Positions 54,408 to 62,242 are shown, counted from the stretch's first letter. The stretch is 64,000 nt of DNA from Terribacillus halophilus (GCF_900162685.1 NZ_LT727826.1:1-64000), one strand, 5' to 3'. A program made the numbers and translations. Notes: generated by a model from the sequence alone, not told the origin.

Positions 54408-54722
54408 TTAGCCTGTTGTTTTCTCTCTTAGAACTCGGGAACAAAAAACTGTGCAAAGCCCTAGCTCCTTGTATCGATAGAGAATATCTCTTCCGTTCAC
54501 AAAGATATGATTAACCAGAAGCAGCATATTAAAATTCTCCAGCTTCATGGCTTTAAAGGTTTGATAGGTATGGTTAGGAAAATGCTGATTCATTAGCGCA
54601 CGCAGCTGCATCTCATTTACGCGCCCTTGTTCATACATGGATTGATTTATAATTACTGTCTCAATAAAATCGATATCAGTGAAACTTACATCTTGTAAGT
54701 GTAGCCATTCAGATGGTGTCAT
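54408..54722 (-). CDS. hypothetical protein
   Basis: 104 residues, not recognised. It is predicted soluble and mainly helical, with no signal peptide or membrane helix. The ribosome-binding site AGGAGG about 10 nt before ATG at 54722 supports expression. It starts on the minus strand and runs towards the broken ABC gene. No domain can be assigned. The 89-nt gap to the ABC remnant contains GGCTAAT/ATTAGCC (54368-54412) but no clear terminator. Confidence 0.6.
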   Translation of the reverse strand: MTPSEWLHLQDVSFTDIDFIETVIINQSMYEQGRVNEMQLRALMNQHFPNHTYQTFKAMKLENFNMLLLVNHIFVNGRDILYRYKELGLCTVFCSRVLREKTTG

Positions 54723-54757
54723 AACAGTTTTTCCTCCTATGCCTACTTCCTATACCA

Positions 54758-55147
54758 CTAATACTCTTCCTTCTTAACGGCAGTTACCCAATAAGCTTTA
54801 CCGCCGCCAGGACCAGACTCTTGAATTTTTCCATTAATATAGATTTTCACTTCTTGGCCTGCAGATAAATCCTGCTTTACTCTTTCGGGGAGATACGAAG
54901 GTAATTTAAATATAATTCCTTGGTACTTATACCGTTCAGCTAATTCCGCTTCAGACTTGTTGTTTATATCTGCTGAGGAGCCTTGTACTACCCAAATAGA
55001 ATGCCGGCCGGTTTCCTCGTTATGTTGTACTTCTGCTATAACGCCTGTGTGAGTCGGGATAAATGTGAATGCTAGAAATGCAGCGAAGATTAATATTCCC
55101 AGGGAGGTTGCGAGTAGGATAAAAAGACGTATTCGTTTTTTGTTCAT
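54758..55147 (-). CDS. DUF3221-type exported protein
   Basis: 129 residues. Residues 7-30 form one hydrophobic helix (signal anchor or uncleaved signal), with a small extracellular domain of about 100 residues that resembles the DUF3221 family of Bacillus proteins (HTGVIAEVQHNEETGRHSIWVV and AGQEVKIYINGKIQESGPG). Function unknown. AGGGGGGTGAG lies just upstream of ATG at 55147. It is divergent from the phosphodiesterase gene, and the 231-nt space between them should hold both promoters. Confidence 0.7.
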   Translation of the reverse strand: MNKKRIRLFILLATSLGILIFAAFLAFTFIPTHTGVIAEVQHNEETGRHSIWVVQGSSADINNKSEAELAERYKYQGIIFKLPSYLPERVKQDLSAGQEVKIYINGKIQESGPGGGKAYWVTAVKKEEY

Positions 55148-55378
55148 CTATCTCACCCCCCTCATTGTAATTACATTCTCCATTGCGACAAATGTTCCTT
55201 CCTAAGACACTTTGCGGAAGCATTAAATATGGAATTCGAATCTTATCCCTGTAAAACTTATCTGTTATATGAATTGTACGATACTTATATAAAGCCAATG
55301 TAAATGGCTGAATGATTCTCCCATAATTCTTAACTTCTGCTACATGGAATCTTCACGCTGCTCTTTTAAATTGATAGT

Positions 55379-56197
55379 ATGAAGAAATTTACGATGATTA
55401 TGTTAGCTGCAGGTGTATTGTTATTAGCTGGTTGTACTTTAGTTGGCACAGAAGCGGCCAATGGAACCAATAATGAATTACTAGTAATTGCCCACCGCGG
55501 GGCTTCTGCGGTAGAGCCGGAGCATACATTCCGTGCCTACGACCAAGCTTTGGAAGATGGGGCAGATTATATCGAAATTGATTTGCGTAAAACAGCGGAT
55601 AATGAGCTGATTGCGATGCATGATGATACAGTTGACAGAACGACAGATGGTAAAGGTCTGGTTGAGAATATGACGTTAATGGAGTTAAAGACATTAGATG
55701 CAGGAGAAGGGCAGTCGGTGCCATCATTAGAAGAGATTTTGGAACGGTACGGAGATAGCGTGAACTATTATATTGAAACACGTGAGAGTGACGACGGGGA
55801 ACTAATTATGGAGGAGGACTTGCTGCAATTGCTGGAGCGGCATCGTATTCCGAAGCGCCAAGTCATTTTACAGTCATTCAGTGAAGCTAGCGTCAATGCG
55901 CTGCATGATTTAAATCCAGCGCTTACGCTCGTTCAGCTGCTTAAGAAGAAAGAGGTAGAACAGCTGGATGCAGACAATTTACAAGACTTCCAGAAGAAGG
56001 CTGTGGGTGTTGGGATTTATGCGGGAATGCTGGACAAATCTCTAGTTGACCTCATTCAAATGAATGGGTTGGAGGTTCACGCCTATTACCGTGGTGATGA
56101 AAGAGAGTGGACAGAGGAGATGCTTCGCTACAATGTGGATGGTATTTTTTCAGATGATCCAGCTTATTTAGCCAACATAGCGGAGAAACAGGAGTAA
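55379..56197 (+). CDS. glycerophosphodiester phosphodiesterase lipoprotein
   Basis: 272 residues. The signal peptide ends in the lipobox LLAGC (Cys near 19), so it should be anchored on the outer face of the membrane. The GDPD TIM-barrel motifs are IAHRGASAVEPEHT (near 37), the metal-site EIDLR (near 63) and the catalytic-region AMHDDTVDRTTDG. It hydrolyses glycerophosphodiesters from phospholipids or teichoic acid to glycerol 3-phosphate. No Shine-Dalgarno sequence is visible before the ATG, which is unusual in this window. Confidence 0.88.
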   Translation: MKKFTMIMLAAGVLLLAGCTLVGTEAANGTNNELLVIAHRGASAVEPEHTFRAYDQALEDGADYIEIDLRKTADNELIAMHDDTVDRTTDGKGLVENMTLMELKTLDAGEGQSVPSLEEILERYGDSVNYYIETRESDDGELIMEEDLLQLLERHRIPKRQVILQSFSEASVNALHDLNPALTLVQLLKKKEVEQLDADNLQDFQKKAVGVGIYAGMLDKSLVDLIQMNGLEVHAYYRGDEREWTEEMLRYNVDGIFSDDPAYLANIAEKQE

Positions 56198-56301
56198 ATC
56201 ATAACTAGTGATTTATTCCTTTTTTTATTTCTGAAGGTTTAGCTTCGATCTGGGGTGATATAGAAATAAGATAATTGCAGCATGGAAGGGAGTCGTTAGG
56301 C

Positions 56302-56604
56302 ATGAAGGTAGTAGGAATTGTAGGAAGCATTTTTGGTATTATTGCTTCTATTCTAGCTATGTTTTTAACATTGATTGAAAGTACGTATACAGTCGGCAAT
56401 TTCGGGTTACTTGGAATTGCAGCAGGAATTCTGGGCATTATTGCCGCACTCTTACTTGATAAGAAATCGATTCTTGGCGGTGTTCTGCTTATTGTAGCAG
56501 CAGCTATTGGTGTGTATGCGGTATTATTATATTTCCTTTTACCGGGTGCATTAATGGTGATTGCGGCAATTGTAAAAATGAGCCAAAGAGGCAAAGGTTA
56601 CTAA
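56302..56604 (+). CDS. DUF4064-like small membrane protein
   Basis: 100 residues with three or four hydrophobic helices and little else: GIVGSIFGIIASILAMFLTL, GLLGIAAGILGIIAALLL, and GGVLLIVAAAIGVYAVLLYF. The Gly/Ala/Ile pattern resembles DUF4064 proteins of Bacilli. Function unknown. ATG at 56302 follows GGAAGGGAG at a longish distance. A 16-bp stem follows the stop codon. Confidence 0.65.
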   Translation: MKVVGIVGSIFGIIASILAMFLTLIESTYTVGNFGLLGIAAGILGIIAALLLDKKSILGGVLLIVAAAIGVYAVLLYFLLPGALMVIAAIVKMSQRGKGY

Positions 56605-56638
56605 ATAAGGCATGCCGCAGAAGCGGTATGTCTTATTT
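56603..56638 (+). terminator. hairpin after the DUF4064-like gene
   Basis: AAATAAGGCATGCCGC (56603-56618) pairs with GCGGTATGTCTTATTT (56623-56638) over 16 bp with two G:U pairs. It includes the stop codon region and is probably the terminator, although the T run is short. Confidence 0.6.
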
Positions 56639-56764
56639 AGCGGAAGTGTCGCAAGTTTAGTTGATATTGCTGTTCTATGGGTGTTGAATAACGTAGCAGC
56701 TTCAATTTACATAAAACGAAACCAAAGGAAGAAGAGGGACTAGCTGCATCCCTCTTCATCTATA

Positions 56765-57103
56765 TTAATATCCGTAATATTGGTTACTATAGTACGGATT
56801 ATATGGAGGATAATAAGGCGTAGGCTGGTTATAATAATTCGGATATAACAAGCTGCTGCCAAGCAGACCGCCTACAACACCGCCTAGGAATGGTCCGCCG
56901 TATCCATAGCCATAGCCAAAACCTGGGCGGCCGTAGCCGTAGCCAGGACGACCATAGCCGAAACCTGGGCGGCCGTAACCAAAACCAGGACGTCCGAAGC
57001 CAAAGCCTGGGCGGCGACGGTATTCGTCTGTATGAACAGGATAAGAATAAGACACTTGCTGATTCGTTTGGTAAGGTACTAACATTTGATTTTGTTCTTG
57101 CAT
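56765..57103 (-). CDS. Gly/Tyr/Arg-rich repeat protein
   Basis: 112 residues of low complexity. Residues 31-66 consist of about five copies of a seven-residue unit RPGFGYG, followed by a Gly-rich hydrophobic patch (GGPFLGGVVGGLLGSSLLY) and a Pro/Tyr/Asn-rich tail. Such composition occurs in spore coat and other surface-layer structural proteins, which is a suggestion only. ATG at 57103 follows AAAGGAAGGTG on the minus strand; the longer frame upstream has no matching ribosome-binding site. Terminator-like AAGAGGGA/TCCCTCTT lies downstream at 56732-56756. Confidence 0.75.
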   Translation of the reverse strand: MQEQNQMLVPYQTNQQVSYSYPVHTDEYRRRPGFGFGRPGFGYGRPGFGYGRPGYGYGRPGFGYGYGYGGPFLGGVVGGLLGSSLLYPNYYNQPTPYYPPYNPYYSNQYYGY

Positions 57104-57186
57104 GAAAAACACCTTCCTTTCTGTGCCAGTGTATGACGGGCAGAAGCGGAAGGCGCAGGACAGCAGCCTAAATAATACGTGATTTT

Positions 57187-57348
57187 TTATTGAAATGTAT
57201 CGCGGAGAATAGCCAAGACTGGAATACATAATGCAAGTATCGGAACAAAAGCCCATACCCAAGTGTGGCTGGGTTGTTTGTTTTCTTCTTTGAGTTTCTC
57301 CACTTCCAATTCCAGCAGGCGAATGCGTTGTTCCAGGTCATCCTTCAT
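57187..57348 (-). CDS. small coiled-coil membrane protein
   Basis: 53 residues, too short for most ORF cut-offs. It starts MKDDLEQRIRLLELEVEKLK, a charged coiled-coil helix, then has one membrane helix (WVWAFVPILALCIPVLAIL, about 30-48). GGAGGAGGAAGAGAA lies immediately upstream of ATG at 57348, a very good ribosome-binding site. Function unknown. It is one of three small minus-strand genes in a row (56.8-57.6 kb). Confidence 0.75.
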   Translation of the reverse strand: MKDDLEQRIRLLELEVEKLKEENKQPSHTWVWAFVPILALCIPVLAILRDTFQ

Positions 57349-57433
57349 TTCTCTTCCTCCTCCGGCTTGTCTTTTTGAAGCTCATTAAAAGAGCCTCCGC
57401 TAACATTGTAGTAAACAAGAGGCATTTTCATGC

Positions 57434-57631
57434 TTATGCAATAAATGATGTTGTAAATGCTGTATTACCGTTTCCGTTCGCAGCGTTTTCCAGTGATCGT
57501 TTATAGGATTTATATGAAATGCATAGGGCAATTGTTGCTCCGATCATAGTTAATATCAGGCCTATATAGGAAATGACCGTAGCGATGAATTCATATCTTT
57601 CCTCTTCCACAATGACCGTATTATTGTTCAC
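57434..57631 (-). CDS. small single-span membrane protein
   Basis: 65 residues. A polar N-terminus (NNNTVIVEEERYEF) leads to one hydrophobic segment (ATVISYIGLILTMIGATIALCI, about 17-38) and a Lys/Arg then Asn/Gly tail. GTG start at 57631 after GGAAGGAG. Function not recognised. A possible weak minus-strand terminator GCCTC/GAGGC (57393-57423) follows. Confidence 0.6.
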   Translation of the reverse strand: MNNNTVIVEEERYEFIATVISYIGLILTMIGATIALCISYKSYKRSLENAANGNGNTAFTTSFIA

Positions 57632-57689
57632 TGATCATCGCTCCTTCCTCACGCTAGCATATGCAGAAATGGGCGGGTAGTGCCTAATT

Positions 57690-57707
57690 TAATCAATCGT
57701 TTGATTA
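57690..57707 (+). promoter_or_regulatory. palindrome upstream of the cation transporter
   Basis: TAATCAA (57690-57696) and TTGATTA (57701-57707) form a 7-bp inverted repeat with a TCGT centre in the divergent region between the small membrane gene and the transporter. It could be a repressor site; no regulator is identified. Confidence 0.3.
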
Positions 57708-57859
57708 GCTCACCTTTTATGAATTATCTGCGCTTTTGCTTAGGGAAAAACTATTAGCTGCTGGCTATTCATATGGGAGATTGAAAAATCATTGCTATAG
57801 ACCCACCTGCTTTCAGACTGCTATGATGATGGAACTGGAATGAAAGGGCTGACGAGGCA

Positions 57860-58729
57860 TTGGAAAATGAAAAATACAAGGAGCTGAAGATGGGCGAGCG
57901 CGGTGTCTATATTAGTATCGGCGCTTACCTTGTTCTGTCTTCTTTGAAATTGATTGTCGGAATTATAAGCGGGTCGGCTGCACTGCGGGCGGATGGTTTG
58001 AATAATGCCACCGATATTGTCGCTTCTGTTGCTGTACTGATTGGGTTGAAGCTGGCGAGGAAGCCGCCGGATGCTGATCATCCATATGGACACTGGAAAG
58101 CAGAGACCGTCGCAAGTCTGATTGCGTCTTTCATTATGATGACAGTAGGTTTGCAAGTACTGTATACGGCGGTGCTGAATGTATTTGATGGGTCGAATGA
58201 GGCACCCGATATGCTGGCGGCATGGACAGGTATTTTCGGTGCGGTCGTTATGTTTGGGGTTTATCGGTATAATATGCGGCTCGGTGCCAAGATAAACAGT
58301 CAATCCGTCAAAGCAGCAGCAAAGGATAACCTGTCTGATGCACTCGTGAGTGTTGGAACCGTTGTAGGTATATTTGGTTCTCAGCTCGGATTAACTTGGC
58401 TTGATCCGGTGGCTGCTATTCTAGTTGGACTCATTATCTGCAAAACAGCATGGGATATTTTTGCCTCTGCTTCTCACCAGCTGACGGACGGATTTGATGA
58501 GACATTAATGGCAGCATATACCGAGACAATCCTGCAGATTCAAGGTGTAAAGGGAATTAAAACAATGAAAGCGAGAAGCTATGGCAATAATGCGATAGTG
58601 GATACGGAAATATTGGTGAATTCTACGTTGGATATCCGCAAAGCACATGATGTAGCCACGACAGTCGAAAAGACATTGAAAAGAGAACACGGTGTCTATT
58701 GGGTAAATGTCCATGTTGAACCACAGTAA
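57860..58729 (+). CDS. cation diffusion facilitator (CDF) transporter
   Basis: 289 residues with six membrane helices and a cytoplasmic C-terminal domain. The metal site residues appear in ADGLNNATDIVAS (near 41-53; Asp and Asn) and AAAKDNLSDALVSVG (near 151), and the HPYGHWKAE loop (near 75) is typical. It exports divalent metals (Zn, Mn, Fe or similar) using the proton gradient; the substrate is not evident. TTG at 57860 is chosen because MENEKYKELKMGERG aligns with Bacillus homologues; ATG at 57890 has AAGGAG 6 nt upstream and is the alternative. Confidence 0.88.
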   Translation: MENEKYKELKMGERGVYISIGAYLVLSSLKLIVGIISGSAALRADGLNNATDIVASVAVLIGLKLARKPPDADHPYGHWKAETVASLIASFIMMTVGLQVLYTAVLNVFDGSNEAPDMLAAWTGIFGAVVMFGVYRYNMRLGAKINSQSVKAAAKDNLSDALVSVGTVVGIFGSQLGLTWLDPVAAILVGLIICKTAWDIFASASHQLTDGFDETLMAAYTETILQIQGVKGIKTMKARSYGNNAIVDTEILVNSTLDIRKAHDVATTVEKTLKREHGVYWVNVHVEPQ

Positions 58730-58758
58730 AAGCCAGAAGCGGCATGCTTCTGGCTTTT
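58728..58758. terminator. bidirectional terminator
   Basis: AAAAGCCAGAAGC (58728-58740) and GCTTCTGGCTTTT (58746-58758) form a perfect stem with A and T tracts on both sides. It serves the transporter gene and the convergent VOC gene. Confidence 0.9.
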
Positions 58759-58761
58759 ACT

Positions 58762-59199
58762 TTAGTCAATAATCAGCATATTATTTTCGTCGAATTTCCA
58801 ATGCTCGCTGAAGGCTACTTCCCAATAATAACCGTCAGGATCGGTGAAGTAACCACTGTAGCCTCCCCAATCGACGCGCTGCGGCTGTTTGATAATCGTG
58901 GCACCAGCTCGGGCGGCCTTTTCGATGACATAGTCTACTTCTTGTTCTGTCTTGGCATTGTATGCGAGTGTGAAGCCAGGAAAGCCGCCAGTACTTAATT
59001 CGGGCGGATTGTCTGCGCCGATATCTTTTTGTAATTGCTCGAGTGGAAACAGTTCCAGCTTTGTTCCGTTGTTATTGAAGAAGACGATATTAGGCGAATT
59101 TTCTTTTACGCTTGTTTCAAAATCTAATCCATCACGGTAGAAGGCAAGAGAAGCTTGTATATTTCTTACACCTAAGCAAATTAAGTTAATCTGATTCAT
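58762..59199 (-). CDS. VOC-family (glyoxalase/dioxygenase-like) protein
   Basis: 145 residues. The vicinal-oxygen-chelate fold is indicated by ICLGVRNIQASLAFYRDGLDF at the N-terminus and GYSGYFTDPDGYYWEVAFSEHW at the C-terminus (parts). Metal ligands cannot be assigned with certainty. The substrate is unknown; family members isomerise or detoxify small molecules. ATG at 59199 is chosen because GTG at 59211 overlaps the AGGAG. Last gene of a four-gene minus-strand group. Confidence 0.82.
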   Translation of the reverse strand: MNQINLICLGVRNIQASLAFYRDGLDFETSVKENSPNIVFFNNNGTKLELFPLEQLQKDIGADNPPELSTGGFPGFTLAYNAKTEQEVDYVIEKAARAGATIIKQPQRVDWGGYSGYFTDPDGYYWEVAFSEHWKFDENNMLIID

Positions 59200-59213
59200 A
59201 TCGGCAAACACTC

Positions 59214-59396
59214 CTATCGTTTATTTTGCCGCCGGTTTTTCAACCCTATGCTGATGTTGTAAAGGATCATGATGACTGCTGCGGCAATAAGCACCGCCAT
59301 AAGCAATAATGTGCCTATATTAGGGAAGTTGCTGTAAATGCCAATGGCAAAACCGGTCAGCATGATGAACAGGTACATCAAGGTTTTTCGTGTCAT
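59214..59396 (-). CDS. small two-helix membrane protein
   Basis: 60 residues with two hydrophobic helices (MYLFIMLTGFAIGIYS and IGTLLLMAVLIAAAVIMILY) and a basic tail GLKNRRQNKR. AAAGGGG precedes ATG at 59396. Function unknown. It lies between the NUDIX and VOC genes with 13-14 nt gaps, so the three probably share a transcript. Confidence 0.65.
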   Translation of the reverse strand: MTRKTLMYLFIMLTGFAIGIYSNFPNIGTLLLMAVLIAAAVIMILYNISIGLKNRRQNKR

Positions 59397-59409
59397 GGTA
59401 GTAGCCCCT

Positions 59410-59856
59410 TTATGGAATAAGTAGGCCAGAAAGCATCTTCTGGGTGATGTGATTGAGTTCAGGCAAATCGTCTAGTGCAAAGTAACGCAGGTCTAAACTT
59501 TCGCCATCAAGCATGGCGAATTCGCCTGATACGCTGTGGGCTTCGTAGACAGAAATGACGTTGTAAACCTCATCTCCGTTTGGGTATTTTGCGTAGAATT
59601 CCGGACCGGAGCACATACGCAAAAAGCGAAAGCCTTCTGCATGTAAACCTGTCTCTTCAAAAAGTTCCCGCTTTGCAGTGTCTTCCAATGACTCACCCAG
59701 CTCCATCGAGCCGCCAGGCAGGCCCCAATCTTTTGTATCAGCCCGAAGCTGCAGCAATAGCTCATCTGCTTCATTTCGGACAATTACCCCGGCTCCTGCC
59801 ATGACAAGCGGGCGGCTGCCGACGAATTTGCGTAATTCAAGGATATAATTGGCCAC
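59410..59856 (-). CDS. NUDIX hydrolase
   Basis: 148 residues. The complete Nudix box GGSMELGESLEDTAKRELFEETGL (residues 48-71; Gly, Glu, Arg-Glu, Glu-Glu positions intact) binds Mg2+ and cleaves nucleoside-diphosphate-linked substrates. The substrate cannot be told from sequence. GTG start at 59856 after AAAGGAG at 8 nt. Confidence 0.9.
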   Translation of the reverse strand: MANYILELRKFVGSRPLVMAGAGVIVRNEADELLLQLRADTKDWGLPGGSMELGESLEDTAKRELFEETGLHAEGFRFLRMCSGPEFYAKYPNGDEVYNVISVYEAHSVSGEFAMLDGESLDLRYFALDDLPELNHITQKMLSGLLIP

Positions 59857-59869
59857 CGTCAGAACTCCT

Positions 59870-60073
59870 TTAATCTTTTGGATAGATAGTATCGTTGCTG
59901 CGCGGGTAGAAGTGGTTGGAGATACTGTAGCTGATCAAGTAGCTCACTAACATACAAACTCCTGTGATAATAAGGTTATCGTGGAGAAGATAGAGCAGTA
60001 CACTCAACCCACCCAGCACGACATAGATCCCAACATTTAGATACAATCTTCTAGTCTGGTTATCGAATTTCAT
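59870..60073 (-). CDS. small two-helix membrane protein
   Basis: 67 residues. A polar start (KFDNQTRRLYLN) is followed by two membrane helices (VGIYVVLGGLSVLLYLL and LIITGVCMLVSYLISYSI) and a short polar tail. ATG at 60073 follows AAAAGGACG; the longer frame upstream lies in the promoter region. Function unknown. First gene of the minus-strand group with the NUDIX and VOC genes. Confidence 0.65.
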   Translation of the reverse strand: MKFDNQTRRLYLNVGIYVVLGGLSVLLYLLHDNLIITGVCMLVSYLISYSISNHFYPRSNDTIYPKD

Positions 60074-60109
60074 ATTGTACGTCCTTTTCTTCAATCTAGA
60101 TATAGTTTT

Positions 60110-60138
60110 ATTATACCAGTGCCAGTATGAAATCCAAA
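60110..60138 (-). promoter_or_regulatory. minus-strand promoter of the NUDIX group
   Basis: On the minus strand a perfect TATAAT (60115-60110) is preceded by TGG (extended -10), with TTTGGA about 17 nt upstream. It is divergent from the cwlD promoter. Confidence 0.6.
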
Positions 60139-60145
60139 GAACAGT

Positions 60146-60174
60146 GTATATTCGGAACGGTTGTCCCATATAGT
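60146..60174 (+). promoter_or_regulatory. SigE-like sporulation promoter of cwlD
   Basis: GTATATT (60146-60152), a 14-nt spacer and CATATAGT (60167-60174) match the SigE pattern (kmATATT, 14-15 nt, CATACAAT-like). It fits mother-cell expression of cwlD in B. subtilis. Confidence 0.55.
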
Positions 60175-60205
60175 GTACAAATGTGCGGTATGGGAGGAAG
60201 CTGGA

Positions 60206-60928
60206 ATGACGAGAAGGTGGATTGCAGGTGCCGTTGCAGGTGCTTTATTTATTATGCTGCTCGCTTACTATGTACCAAGAATCGTGACGACAGAAGAATC
60301 TTCCCATTCTTGGTCGCTGCCGCTAGCGGGGAAGACAATTGTCATTGACCCGGGACACGGCGGCGTAGATGGTGGTGCAGAAGGGGCCGATGGTACCCAG
60401 GAGGCAGGGATTACCTTGGCTGTTTCAGAATCGCTTCGGGATTATTTACAGCAGGCAGGTGCGCTTGTCTACTTGACGAGAGAAGCAGATGTGGATTTGG
60501 CTGATGAAGATACGAAAGGTCTGTCACGGCGGAAATCAGAGGATATCCGGAATCGTGTAGCCTTTATAGAGGAAAAGGAAGCGGACTTTTATATCAGCAT
60601 TCATACAAATGCACTGCTTGCTACACAATGGTCTGGCGCGCAAACATTTTACAATAAAGATAAAGAAGGCAGTAAAGCGCTGGCTACATTTATTCAGGAT
60701 GAAATCAAACGAAATTTGGAGAATACAAAGCGAGTGCCGCTAGCACTGAATACGATGTATCTTCTGAAGCATACAAAACCGGCAGGTGCACTGGTTGAGA
60801 TCGGTTTTATGTCCAACCCAAGGGAGCTGGAACTGCTGAAAGATGATGTGTACCAGGATAAAATGGCGTTCAGTATATATGAAGGCATACTCCGCTATAC
60901 GACAGAGAAACTGCCAGAAGATGAGTGA
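60206..60928 (+). CDS. cwlD: CwlD, germination-specific N-acetylmuramoyl-L-alanine amidase
   Basis: 240 residues. A signal-anchor helix (about 5-24) is followed by an amidase_3 domain with zinc ligands in IDPGHGGVDGGAEG (near 47), an Glu in the TQEAGITL block, and SIHTNALL (near 132). CwlD removes peptide side chains during synthesis of the muramic-delta-lactam cortex, which lytic enzymes recognise at germination. ATG at 60206 follows GGGAGG; an upstream in-frame start at 60161 overlaps the promoter. Fits a SigE-controlled sporulation gene. Confidence 0.94.
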   Translation: MTRRWIAGAVAGALFIMLLAYYVPRIVTTEESSHSWSLPLAGKTIVIDPGHGGVDGGAEGADGTQEAGITLAVSESLRDYLQQAGALVYLTREADVDLADEDTKGLSRRKSEDIRNRVAFIEEKEADFYISIHTNALLATQWSGAQTFYNKDKEGSKALATFIQDEIKRNLENTKRVPLALNTMYLLKHTKPAGALVEIGFMSNPRELELLKDDVYQDKMAFSIYEGILRYTTEKLPEDE

Positions 60929-60964
60929 ACGAGCACCGCTTGCCTAGCTTTGCTAAGAATATGT

Positions 60965-60970
60965 TATACT
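60965..60970 (+). promoter_or_regulatory. extended -10 element ahead of salA
   Basis: TATACT (60965-60970) preceded by TGT; the nearest -35 candidate TTGCCT (60940-60945) is 19 nt upstream, a weak fit. Confidence 0.45.
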
Positions 60971-61029
60971 AGCGGTAAAAGCAGTCTGGAAAACGTTTTC
61001 CTTAGACAAGCTAGGTAGGGGGCATTCAC

Positions 61030-62091
61030 ATGGTAACAGAAGATAAAGTGCGGGAGCTTCTGAATGTTATTGAAGATCCTTTTTTACATACGACACTAGG
61101 AGAAACTGGTGCAATCACAGATATCCGAATTAAGGAAGAGAAGCACCATGTTAGTGTAAAAATCTTAGTCGGCAAAACGAATACAGCAGAACAGATGCAG
61201 CTGCAGCAGGAAATTGTTAACGTATTGAAAAGCGCAGGCGCTGCAACAGTAGGATTGCGCTTTGATCAGCTGCCGCAGGAGGTAGTCGATCGGTATAGTC
61301 AGAGCGAGGCACCGAGTCAGCAGAGTTCCTTGCTGGACAAAAATACGAAAACTAAATTTATTAATATCGCAAGTGGTAAGGGCGGTGTTGGTAAATCGAC
61401 TGTAACGGTAAACCTTGCTGTTGCACTAGCACGAATTGGTTTTAAAGTCGGTATTATTGATGCAGATATTTACGGCTTTAGTGTACCGGAGATGATGGGA
61501 ATAGAGAAACGTCCGGAAGTGGTAGACGACAAGATTACACCAGTAGAGCGTTTTGGTGTGAAGATTATTTCAATGGGCTTCTTCGTTGAGGATAATGGAC
61601 CTGTTATTTGGCGTGGCCCAATGCTTGGTAAGATGCTGACAAGCTTCTTTAAAGAAGTGAAATGGGGCGATGATCTGGACTACTTGCTAGTCGACCTGCC
61701 ACCAGGAACTGGCGATGTAGCCCTAGACATTCACACAATGCTGCCTTCTTCTAAAGAAATCATTGTTACCACACCGCATCCAAACGCAGCATTTGTTGCA
61801 GCACGAGCAGGCCAAATGGCACTTCGCACCGAGCATGAGATTCTTGGTGTAGTGGAGAACATGGCATATTATGAAGTGCAGGCAACAGGCGAGAAAGAAT
61901 ACGTCTTTGGCAAAGGCGGCGGGGACAAGCTGGCAGACGCACTCGATACAGAAGTAATAGGCCGTTTGCCGCTAGCACAGCCTTATAAAGAAGAAGATGT
62001 GTTTGCGCCAGCGGTTTACCAAGAAGATCATCCGCTTGGTGACGCGTATGATGACTTAGCACGGGCTATTCTTGAAAAGTATATGCAATAA
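61030..62091 (+). CDS. salA: SalA/Mrp, P-loop ATPase
   Basis: 353 residues. An N-terminal DUF59/MIP18-like domain (about 5-80) precedes a Mrp/NBP35-type ATPase with the deviant Walker A SGKGGVGKST (near 114), DADIYGFSVPEMMGI (near 138) and LLVDLPPGTGD (near 217). Family members carry iron-sulfur clusters; B. subtilis SalA also regulates scoC. No CxxC cluster motif is seen in this protein. An extended -10 TATACT (60965-60970, TGT upstream) lies 60 nt before the ATG. In the usual position after cwlD. Confidence 0.93.
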   Translation: MVTEDKVRELLNVIEDPFLHTTLGETGAITDIRIKEEKHHVSVKILVGKTNTAEQMQLQQEIVNVLKSAGAATVGLRFDQLPQEVVDRYSQSEAPSQQSSLLDKNTKTKFINIASGKGGVGKSTVTVNLAVALARIGFKVGIIDADIYGFSVPEMMGIEKRPEVVDDKITPVERFGVKIISMGFFVEDNGPVIWRGPMLGKMLTSFFKEVKWGDDLDYLLVDLPPGTGDVALDIHTMLPSSKEIIVTTPHPNAAFVAARAGQMALRTEHEILGVVENMAYYEVQATGEKEYVFGKGGGDKLADALDTEVIGRLPLAQPYKEEDVFAPAVYQEDHPLGDAYDDLARAILEKYMQ

Positions 62092-62095
62092 GAAC

Positions 62096-62128
62096 ATGCG
62101 GAGAGCACAAGAGCTCTCCGTATTTTTA
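62096..62128 (+). terminator. terminator after salA
   Basis: ATGCGGAGAGC (62096-62106) pairs with GCTCTCCGTAT (62113-62123, one G:U) and is followed by TTTTT. Confidence 0.87.
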
Positions 62129-62196
62129 TATCTCAGGGCTGGCGGGTTGCATCTATCTTCAGCCAGTAGCGGAGTTCGGTGATACAAATATAATTT

Positions 62197-62242
62197 AAAA
62201 CGAGTCCTAAACCATATAATTATGGAATAGGGCTCGTTTTTT
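62197..62242. terminator. hairpin terminator at the gerD 3' end
   Basis: AAAACGAG with TCCTA and TAGGGCTCGTTTT form a long imperfect stem around an AT-rich loop. On the minus strand it lies at the gerD stop codon and ends in TTTTAAA; the + strand also has TTTTTT, so it could work both ways. Confidence 0.75.

Noticed and set aside
56890-57040. CRISPR-like repeat array
   Set aside because: The short repeats are in-frame codons for the RPGFGYG units of a protein; there are no unique spacers.
58744-58998. Plus-strand frame over the VOC gene
   Set aside because: Antisense to a well-supported conserved gene and starting in the bidirectional terminator.
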